13,176 nt of DNA, taken from the NCBI GenBank assembly GCA_946627685.1, contig CAMOVV010000010.1:1-13176 (forward strand), read 5' to 3'. Each line of letters opens with the position of its first letter. Position 1 is the first letter of the stretch. The notes below the pieces were generated by a model. That model saw only the letters and a list, made by a program, of their open reading frames with translations. It searched no databases and was not told the DNA's origin. This stretch comes from an uncultured Bacteroidales bacterium (GTDB taxonomy: Bacteria; Bacteroidota; Bacteroidia; Bacteroidales; UBA932). The translations under genes were made by a program, and so were the position numbers. Shown in pieces: positions 1 to 5,805 of the stretch.

Positions 1-23
1 TTTAAAAGGCAAAAAAAATCTTT

Positions 24-1430
24 CTACCCCTGCAGGAAGGCGATTATCGAGTCGGTGTCCATGGCGGGGAAGAGGCGCTGCTCCGATGTGGAGAGGTTCT
101 TGACATTCACCGTCCCATCCTGCGCTTCCGAGGTTCCGTTGATGGAAATGAAGGGGATGGATTTGCGGGAGGCGTAGTCGAACTGCTTTTTGAGTTTCGA
201 CGGCTCGGGCCATATCTCGATGGACACTCCTTTGTCTCTCAGGGCCTTGGCGACGGGGATGACATACTTTGTCTCTTCCTTTCCCATGTTGGCGAAAAGA
301 AGGGTGGTGGAGGAGCTCAGGCTGGCGGGGAATTTGTCCAGGCCGAGGAGGACGTCGTAGATGCGGTCGGCGCCGAAGGATATGCCCACGCCGGACATTC
401 CGGGAAGGCCGAAAATGCCGGTAAGGTTGTCGTATCTTCCTCCTCCGCAGATACTTCCGATTGCAAAGTCCAGGGCCTTCACTTCGAAAATCGCTCCGGT
501 GTAGTAGTTGAGTCCGCGGGCGAGGGAGAGGTCCATTTCGACGGGCGTCTCCACTCCGGCGGCCTCGATGAGGCCGAAGAGCTCTTCAATCTCGTCCAGT
601 CCCTTGAGACCGGTCTGAGACACGGCTCCGGATGCGGAACCGCCGTTCATGATGGCCTTCATGGCCGCAATCTTCTCGGCGAAAGTGCCGCTCAGGGTGA
701 GGACCGGCTCGATGACGGCTATCGCTTCGGGGGTGAGCCCCTTTGACGCCATCTCTTCTTTCACGGCATCCAGTCCTATCTTGTCAATTTTGTCGATCGC
801 CACGGTTATGTCCACGACTTTGTCCGGGAAACCGCAAATCTCCGCCAGTCCGGTCAGGACTTTCCGGTTGTTTATCTTCATGACCACCCTGATGCCGAGC
901 AGGTGGAACACCTTGTCCACAATCTGGACCAGTTCGAGTTCGTTCAGGAGGGAGTCGCTTCCGATGACATCGGCGTCGCACTGGCAAAACTCGCGGTAGC
1001 GGCCTTTCTGGGGACGGTCCGCCCTCCACACGGGCTGAATCTGGAAACGCTTGAAAGGGAAGGTGATATCGTTCCTGTGCTGGACCACATAGCGGGCGAA
1101 AGGCACGGTGAGGTCGTAGCGGAGCCCTTTCTCGCATATCTCTTTCGTGATGGCGGGGGAGTCCGGCCGTCCGTCGGGGCCGAGCATGGATGAAGGGTCG
1201 ATGTCCTTGAAGGCGTCCCCCGAGTTGAGGATGCGGAAAAGGAGTTTGTCTCCTTCGTCGCCGTATTTGCCCAGAAGGGTGGAGAGGTTCTCCATGGCCG
1301 GAGTTTCTATCTGGGAGTAGCCGAAGGTGCGGAAAACTCCTTTGATGGTGTCGAACAAATAGTTCCTGCGGGCCATTTCGGTCTGTCCGAAATCCCTTGT
1401 ACCCTTGGGTATTGACGGTGTCTGCGACAT
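24..1430 (-). CDS. hisS: Histidyl-tRNA synthetase (HisRS)
   Basis: Cytoplasmic class II aminoacyl-tRNA synthetase that charges tRNA-His with histidine using ATP. The 468-residue protein has class II motif 1 around residues 36-46, the RYDLT histidine/ATP-pocket segment at 104-108, motif 2 at about 130-157 with the class II arginine at R136 and the KGRYREF loop, the HisRS signature [10 protein letters not shown] at 303-312, the GGGRYD loop at 329-334, and motif 3 ([10 protein letters not shown]) at 347-356. Residues from about 375 onward are the anticodon-binding domain. It is longer than the E. coli enzyme (about 424), partly from extra sequence between motifs 1 and 2, as is usual in this phylum. 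[11 protein letters not shown] and RYREFCQCD resemble archaeal/eukaryotic HisRS more than E. coli. The ATG start sits about 20 bases from a TAnnTTTG box and the N-terminus (PKGTRDF) is family-typical. It is monocistronic as far as can be seen; its stop lies 23 bases from the window edge. Confidence 0.97.
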   Translation of the reverse strand: MSQTPSIPKGTRDFGQTEMARRNYLFDTIKGVFRTFGYSQIETPAMENLSTLLGKYGDEGDKLLFRILNSGDAFKDIDPSSMLGPDGRPDSPAITKEICEKGLRYDLTVPFARYVVQHRNDITFPFKRFQIQPVWRADRPQKGRYREFCQCDADVIGSDSLLNELELVQIVDKVFHLLGIRVVMKINNRKVLTGLAEICGFPDKVVDITVAIDKIDKIGLDAVKEEMASKGLTPEAIAVIEPVLTLSGTFAEKIAAMKAIMNGGSASGAVSQTGLKGLDEIEELFGLIEAAGVETPVEMDLSLARGLNYYTGAIFEVKALDFAIGSICGGGRYDNLTGIFGLPGMSGVGISFGADRIYDVLLGLDKFPASLSSSTTLLFANMGKEETKYVIPVAKALRDKGVSIEIWPEPSKLKKQFDYASRKSIPFISINGTSEAQDGTVNVKNLSTSEQRLFPAMDTDSIIAFLQG

Positions 1431-1449
1431 AGATTTTCGATTTATCCTG

Positions 1450-1457
1450 CAAATATA
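1450..1457 (-). promoter_or_regulatory. Probable -7 promoter box of hisS
   Basis: Read on the minus strand this is TATATTTG, a full match to the Bacteroidota -7 consensus TAnnTTTG. Transcription would start a few bases downstream, giving a leader of about 15 bases before the hisS ATG. No clear -33 TTTG is present at the expected distance, so the call rests on the -7 box and its position. Confidence 0.5.
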
Positions 1458-1535
1458 GCAATTTCCCTCCGAATAGCGGGCGGTCCCCGGAAGGGGAGGT
1501 GTCGATTAAGCAAAAAAGCCGTTTTTATTGAAAAT

Positions 1536-1573
1536 TTTAAGAATAATGACGTAAATAAATAAAAATTCTTAAA
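1536..1573. promoter_or_regulatory. AT-rich dyad upstream of the YitT gene
   Basis: A perfect 9-base inverted repeat, TTTAAGAAT at 1536-1544 and ATTCTTAAA at 1565-1573, separated by 20 bases. The arm centres are 29 bases apart, close to three helical turns. A near-match to the -7 consensus (TAAATTAG, 1570-1577, 7 of 8 positions) overlaps the right arm, about 25 bases before the start codon. This could be an operator or the promoter region of the membrane-protein gene. In such AT-rich sequence a chance dyad is also quite possible. Confidence 0.25.
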
Positions 1574-1602
1574 TTAGCGGAGTAAATCAGGATTAATTGA
1601 AA

Positions 1603-2589
1603 ATGGCTATTAATTTTAATGAACTGATTCGTCAGCTGGGTACCTGGAAATTCTGGAAGGAATTTCTCATCATGACCGCGGGAATGACGGTCGGGGCGGC
1701 GGCCGTGTATTATTTCCTTGTCCCGAGCAAGCTCATCATCGGAAGCATTTCCGGTCTGTCCATTGTCTTTTCCACCCTGCTCGCCGGCATCGGCATCAAC
1801 CTGAAAGTCTCCACCATGGTCCTCATCATGAACGCCATCCTCCTTGTCCTGGCCTGGCTTCTCATAGGACCGGAATTCGGCGCGAAGACCGTCTATACGG
1901 CCCTTATCCTGGGCCCTCTGATGGACCTTCTGGCCTGGATCAAGCCGGCGGAGGAGCTGCTCGCTCCCGGCCAGACCTCGGTGATGGGAGACCCGTGGCT
2001 GGACCTTCTGTGCTTTGTGCTCATGCTCAGCATTTCACAGGCCATTCTCTTCAATATCAACGCTTCCACGGGAGGGCTGGATATCCTTGCCAAAATTGTC
2101 AACAAATACCTTCATTTCGACATCGGCTCGTCCGTCACCGTCGCTGGAGTGGCCATCTGCTGCACCGCTTTCGCCATCAATCCTTTCAGGCTGGTCGTCC
2201 TTGGCATCATCGGTACATGGATCAACGGGCTCGTGGTGGATTTCTACACAGCCAGCCTCAACCGGAAAAAACGAGTCTGCATAATCTCCGATAGTCACGA
2301 TGAAATAAGGGATTACATCATCAACACCCTTCACAGGGGCTGCAGCCTCTTTCCCCTGAAGGGCGGGTACAGCTTTGATGATAAGATTGAAATTCAGACC
2401 CTTCTGACGACAGACGAGTATTCGGCCCTTATGAACTATCTGAAAAAGAACCAGATAGATTATTTCATCACTGCCGGGAACGTCAGCGAGGTGTACGGCC
2501 GCTGGAATTCGGAGAATAAAAAGAGAAGGCCGGCGAAGGGAAAAGCCTCTCAGAACTCCGTATCGTCCGGAAAGTCTTCGGCCGAATAG
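1603..2589 (+). CDS. YitT family membrane protein (DUF161 + DUF2179)
   Basis: Integral inner-membrane protein of the YitT family, whose substrate and function are not established. From the ATG at 1603 it is 328 residues. Hydrophobic segments lie at about 21-40, 46-66, 70-90, 95-112, 133-152, 175-192 and 195-215. The family's GGLDILA segment is at 158-164 between membrane spans. A soluble C-terminal DUF2179 domain occupies about 222-300, with a likely cytosolic GCSLFPLKGGYS stretch at 246-257. The tail after 303 is basic and serine-rich, probably disordered. An in-frame TTG at 1597 would add two residues, but ATG 1603 is preferred because it is the stronger codon and gives MAINFNEL. Its 3' end overlaps the convergent hslR gene by 40 bases, with no room for a terminator between them. 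It appears to be transcribed alone. Confidence 0.9.
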   Translation: MAINFNELIRQLGTWKFWKEFLIMTAGMTVGAAAVYYFLVPSKLIIGSISGLSIVFSTLLAGIGINLKVSTMVLIMNAILLVLAWLLIGPEFGAKTVYTALILGPLMDLLAWIKPAEELLAPGQTSVMGDPWLDLLCFVLMLSISQAILFNINASTGGLDILAKIVNKYLHFDIGSSVTVAGVAICCTAFAINPFRLVVLGIIGTWINGLVVDFYTASLNRKKRVCIISDSHDEIRDYIINTLHRGCSLFPLKGGYSFDDKIEIQTLLTTDEYSALMNYLKKNQIDYFITAGNVSEVYGRWNSENKKRRPAKGKASQNSVSSGKSSAE

Positions 2590-2966
2590 CTCAGGTTGTC
2601 CCACATCTCGTCCATGATGCGGCGGTCCCTCTTCGTGGGCCTTCCCGCGCCGCGGTCGCGCCTGACGAAGAACGTCTCCGCCGGGGCCTGAAGTTTGTCC
2701 AGCTCCGTCTGCGGGGTGAGATTTTCGGCGTAGTCGGGGACCAGCTTCGCGCCGATTCGGTTCTCTATCAAGGCTTTGGCCCGGTAGGTGAAGGTGACGG
2801 CCCCCTTCCTTACCGCAAGGACGTCGCCCGCCTTTATCATTTTGGAAGGCTTGGCCGCCGTGCCGTTCACATGCACTTTGTTCCCCTTGCACGCTTCCGT
2901 GGCGTCGTTGCGTGACTTGTAAAGCCTTATGGCCCAGAGGTATTTGTCCAGTCTGACGAGGTCCAT
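2550..2966 (-). CDS. hslR: S4-domain RNA-binding protein, Hsp15/HslR family
   Basis: Small RNA-binding protein of the Hsp15 family. In E. coli, Hsp15 is heat-induced and binds 50S subunits that still carry a nascent chain with tRNA, helping recycle them; the same role here is inferred. The 138-residue protein begins with the S4 signature RLDKYLWAIRLYKSR (5-19). It continues through KVHVNGTAAKPSKMIKAGD (30-48), ending the S4 fold near residue 65. It carries the conserved basic GRPTKRDRR patch at 108-116 and ends in an acidic tail. Length and domain order are normal for the family. It lies 12 bases downstream of the ManA-like gene on the same strand, so the two are probably co-transcribed. The last 40 bases overlap the end of the YitT gene on the other strand, so read-through from either side would give antisense RNA to the other. 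Confidence 0.93.
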   Translation of the reverse strand: MDLVRLDKYLWAIRLYKSRNDATEACKGNKVHVNGTAAKPSKMIKAGDVLAVRKGAVTFTYRAKALIENRIGAKLVPDYAENLTPQTELDKLQAPAETFFVRRDRGAGRPTKRDRRIMDEMWDNLSYSAEDFPDDTEF

Positions 2967-2978
2967 GACAAAAAGGGT

Positions 2979-3938
2979 TTATTGTTGGGAGAGATAGCCG
3001 TCGTTTTCTTTTCTCGGGTCCATCCATGCGTCGAGGACGACGGAGTCCTTCTGGACGGGAACGATATAGAAGTCGTCCACGTCGGCAGGCACGAGGACGG
3101 TCTTTCCGGCCTCTAGAGGATAGGACTGAGTCCCTTCGCCGTCCTTCACCTGGACTGAAATCTTGCCCGTGACGCAGTGCAGGACGCTGAAGCAGTCCCT
3201 TGAAAAAATGTGTCTGGCTTCCGACAGGACGACCCTTGAAACGTGCATCTGGGGCACGGCCGCGAGGTCTCCCTCCGGAAGGGGCACCTCTGATGCGTGG
3301 ATATGCAGGGAAGGGTCCCATGCGGTGAGGCCGACAAGGTCGAAGACCTCTTCCATCTCCTGGCGCGAGTCCTCTCCGGAGAGCCTTAGCGCCAGCTCGG
3401 AAGCTTCGCTTATTTCGACGATGTCGAGGCCTTCACCGGCTGCGTATGGCACTCCAGGGGGAATCAGGAAGGCGTCTCCTTTTTCCGGCTTTATTTCATT
3501 CATGAGGGAAAGGACATCCCCCATGAGGCATCTCTGATAGAGTTCAGCCGCGGACACGTCGTCCCTGAACCCCATGTAAACCGTGGCTCCCTCCTTTGCG
3601 GAGCAGATGTACCACAGGGCGGTCTTACCGAAAGAATCATATCTCTGGGCCGCCTCTTCATCGCCCACGCAGACCCTGACGGGAGTCTGCTGCGTGGTAC
3701 TTATCTTCTTGACGGTCAGGGGGAACTGCGTGCCGTAAAATTCGAAAGGGTTCTCTCCTGAAATCCTGTCGAGATAGGTTTCCATCAAATCCCCCATGCC
3801 GTTGCCGCCGAGCCATCCGCTCGCCGCCATCGTGTCAGTCACGCCGAGGTCCGCAAGGGTATAAACCTCTTCCGGAGCCCTTTTCGACTCCGCCGGGACC
3901 ATGACCAGCGGGTATAATTTCCTGTTATCGTTTTCCAT
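2979..3938 (-). CDS. Class I mannose-6-phosphate isomerase-like protein, zinc ligands lost
   Basis: Homologue of ManA, the zinc-dependent cupin enzyme that interconverts mannose-6-phosphate and fructose-6-phosphate. The 319-residue protein follows the ManA layout: LYPL near the start, the GWLGGN segment at 41-46, FPLTVKK at 72-78, GKTALWYI at 104-111, the turn GDAFLIPPGVPYA at 154-166, EISEASELALRL at 175-186, and a second cupin at about 212-305. The residues that hold zinc do not survive. The usual QVHP is RVCV (88-91), so Q becomes R88 and H becomes C90. The Glu of GKxExWY is A107, and the His of the PxGxxHA turn is Y165. There is no histidine at all in residues 1-211. The arginine usually needed for catalysis seems kept (R185), but the N-terminal WGG motif is gone. 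It is therefore likely not a standard isomerase; a sensor, regulator or scaffold role is only inference. It is first in a unit with hslR. Confidence 0.85.
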   Translation of the reverse strand: MENDNRKLYPLVMVPAESKRAPEEVYTLADLGVTDTMAASGWLGGNGMGDLMETYLDRISGENPFEFYGTQFPLTVKKISTTQQTPVRVCVGDEEAAQRYDSFGKTALWYICSAKEGATVYMGFRDDVSAAELYQRCLMGDVLSLMNEIKPEKGDAFLIPPGVPYAAGEGLDIVEISEASELALRLSGEDSRQEMEEVFDLVGLTAWDPSLHIHASEVPLPEGDLAAVPQMHVSRVVLSEARHIFSRDCFSVLHCVTGKISVQVKDGEGTQSYPLEAGKTVLVPADVDDFYIVPVQKDSVVLDAWMDPRKENDGYLSQQ

Positions 3939-3943
3939 TTACA

Positions 3944-3951
3944 CAAAGGTA
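3944..3951 (-). promoter_or_regulatory. Probable -7 promoter box of the ManA-like/hslR unit
   Basis: On the minus strand this is TACCTTTG, a perfect TAnnTTTG box, ending only five bases before the ATG at 3938. With the usual spacing the transcript would begin one to three bases before the start codon, so the message may be leaderless. No good -33 TTTG is visible. Confidence 0.5.
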
Positions 3952-3960
3952 GTTTTTATT

Positions 3961-3990
3961 TTTGATTTTGCGGAGAATTTTATATACTTG
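3961..3990 (+). promoter_or_regulatory. Probable promoter of the glycosidase-addB-addA unit
   Basis: A -33-like TTTG at 3961-3964 is followed after 18 bases by TATACTTG at 3983-3990, which matches TAnnTTTG at 7 of 8 positions. The predicted transcript start near 3994 gives a leader of about 18 bases to ATG 4012. This is the only promoter-like sequence I found before the three coupled genes that follow. Its core overlaps the region where the divergent ManA-like gene's -33 element should lie. Confidence 0.42.
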
Positions 3991-4011
3991 TATAGACGAA
4001 AAAATACAATT

Positions 4012-5805
4012 ATGAAAAATCCGTTTTACGCCGTCCTTGCAGTGCTTTTGGCCTCGGTCGCCGTCTCCTCCTGCTCCTCCGGGAGCGTGGAGAGGAAGAG
4101 CGAGGCGAATGCTTCCGCCGGTGGCGTCGTTCCCGCCTGGGGGACGGACCCCCTTCCCACGGACACCCGTGTGGTTTCCTATATCCTCCCTTCCCGGATC
4201 ATGTGGAAAGAGAGTACGGGGGACGCCTCCATGGAAAATGAGGAAGTCCTGCTCCATAATGATTACGGCCAGGCCGTGCTGAACGGGGTCGGGTATTGCC
4301 GCATGAAAAACGGCAGGGGAATGAATTCCATCCTGCTTGATTTCGGACGGGAAATCCAGGGAGGGCTCCAGATAGTCACCGGCCAGTCTCCTTCGCGGAC
4401 GATGAAGGTGAGAATCCGCCTCGGGGAGTCCGTCTCCGAAGCGATGAGCGAAACCGGAGGGGAGAGCGGGGCCACCAACGACCATGCCATGAGGGATTTC
4501 GTCGCCGAGCTTCCCTGGCTCGGGGTAGCGGAGGCGGGCGGTTCCGGATTCCGTTTTGCCAGAATAGACGTCCTCGGGGAGGAGACTGAACTCGTCCTCC
4601 AGGAGGTCAGGGCCGCTTTCAAAAGGAGGGACATTCCCTACCTGGGCTCTTTCGAGTGCAGCGATTCCCGTCTGAATGATATCTGGATGACAGGGGCTTA
4701 CACCGTCCATCTCAATATGCAGAACTACCTGTGGGACGGGATAAAGAGAGACCGCCTGGTCTGGACCGGAGACATCAATCCGGAAGTCCTGACGGTGGCG
4801 GCCGTTTTCGGAGCCGACGAGGTGGTCGGGAAGAGCCTCGACCTTTCGAAGGAATGTTACCCGCCGACGGAGTGGATGTGCGGCATTTCGAGCTATTCCA
4901 TCTGGTGGATGATAACCCATCACCAGTGGTACATGTACACGGGGGACAGAGCCTATCTGGATGAGCAGAAAGAATATACGGAGGCTCTGTTGGAGAATCT
5001 CCTGAAATATGCGGAGGGAGGGTCCGAAACCCTTCCGGCCCGTTTCCTCGACTGGCCGTCTTCGGAGAATGCAAAGGGTATCGATTCCGGACTCCAGGCC
5101 CTTCTTGCCATGGGACTGGACTGCGGCTCGTCCCTGGCCCTTATATGGGAAAATCCTACCCTTGCCGAAAAGTGCAGCGAGGCCGCATCCGCCCTCAAGG
5201 CCCGTCCGAGGGATTTCGGCGGGTCCAAGCAGGCCGCGGCCCTCAATGTCCTCGCCGGCATGGCCGACCCTTCCGAGGCCGCGAAAGGGACCATACTCCC
5301 CGGAGGGGCCAAGGGATTTTCCACCTTCTACGGCTACTATATGCTTGAGGCTCTTGCGCTTTCGGGGAACTACGAAGAGGCCGTGGAGCTCATTTCCCGG
5401 TACTGGGGAGCCATGCTGGACCTCGGGGCCACGACCTTTTGGGAGGACTTCGACATAGACTGGATGGAGAACGCGGGCCGTATCGACGAGTTCGTGCCTG
5501 CCGGCAAGGTGGACGTGCACGCATCTTACGGCGACTATTGCTACAAGGGCCTGCGCCATTCCCTCTGCCATGGCTGGGCGTCCGGCCCGACAGTCTGGCT
5601 GAGCTCCCATGTCCTCGGGGTGAAAATTCTCGAGCCCGGCTGCCGTAAAGTGGCAATAGAACCTCATTTATGCGGCCTGGAGTGGGTCAGGGGCACTTTC
5701 CCCACCCCCTTCGGCGTTATTGAAATTTCCCACAGGGCCGGTCCCGACGGGAAAATCGTTTCTGAAATAAAGGCTCCAAAGGAAGTGAAAATAGCAAGAA
5801 GATGA
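4012..5805 (+). CDS. GH78-like (alpha-L-rhamnosidase family) lipoprotein
   Basis: Predicted exported glycoside hydrolase of the six-hairpin GH78 type, which removes terminal alpha-L-rhamnose; the true substrate is unknown. From ATG 4012 it is 597 residues. A lipoprotein signal peptide covers 1-20, with Cys21 the likely lipidated residue in AVSSCSSG. The upstream in-frame ATG at 3901 is rejected because it would bury this signal and runs through the divergent promoter region. A beta-sandwich-like part (about 55-205) precedes the (alpha/alpha)6 catalytic domain (about 210-535) and a small GH78 C-terminal domain (about 538-597, with VAIEPHLCGLEWVRGTFPTP). The catalytic strip DGIKRDRLVWTGD (242-254) keeps acidic residues at D242, D247 and D254 with the spacing of the GH78 motif, but the general acid is Asp (D247) instead of Glu. 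E478 in TTFWED is the candidate base. It lacks the extra N-terminal modules of many GH78 enzymes. Its stop overlaps the addB start. Confidence 0.85.
   Translation: MKNPFYAVLAVLLASVAVSSCSSGSVERKSEANASAGGVVPAWGTDPLPTDTRVVSYILPSRIMWKESTGDASMENEEVLLHNDYGQAVLNGVGYCRMKNGRGMNSILLDFGREIQGGLQIVTGQSPSRTMKVRIRLGESVSEAMSETGGESGATNDHAMRDFVAELPWLGVAEAGGSGFRFARIDVLGEETELVLQEVRAAFKRRDIPYLGSFECSDSRLNDIWMTGAYTVHLNMQNYLWDGIKRDRLVWTGDINPEVLTVAAVFGADEVVGKSLDLSKECYPPTEWMCGISSYSIWWMITHHQWYMYTGDRAYLDEQKEYTEALLENLLKYAEGGSETLPARFLDWPSSENAKGIDSGLQALLAMGLDCGSSLALIWENPTLAEKCSEAASALKARPRDFGGSKQAAALNVLAGMADPSEAAKGTILPGGAKGFSTFYGYYMLEALALSGNYEEAVELISRYWGAMLDLGATTFWEDFDIDWMENAGRIDEFVPAGKVDVHASYGDYCYKGLRHSLCHGWASGPTVWLSSHVLGVKILEPGCRKVAIEPHLCGLEWVRGTFPTPFGVIEISHRAGPDGKIVSEIKAPKEVKIARR

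Noticed and set aside
11..18. Run of eight T residues on the minus strand just after the hisS stop
   Set aside because: It could be the tail of a terminator, but I found no convincing stem before it and the window ends too soon to judge.
1484..1497. Small hairpin TCCCC-GGAA-GGGGA upstream of hisS
   Set aside because: Only five pairs, no T-tract on either strand, and upstream of the predicted hisS transcript start; no support as a terminator or riboswitch.
1431..1602. Search for a tRNA, T-box leader or other structured RNA between hisS and YitT
   Set aside because: No cloverleaf, T-box core or long stem is visible; the hisS leader is predicted to be only about 15 bases.
2035..3321. Minus-strand open frame of 428 codons across YitT, hslR and the ManA-like gene
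   Set aside because: It runs out of frame through three well-supported genes and has an Arg/Gly/Pro-rich translation.
3901..4011. Upstream ATG giving the glycosidase 37 extra residues
   Set aside because: It would overlap the divergent ManA-like gene and both promoter boxes, and would bury a good lipoprotein signal peptide that begins at 4012.
3925..5667. Minus-strand open frame of 580 codons opposite the glycosidase gene
   Set aside because: It lies antisense to a gene with clear domains and a signal peptide. Its translation is low-complexity (Arg/Gly/Pro/His-rich) and matches no family I know; long antisense frames are common opposite GC-rich genes.
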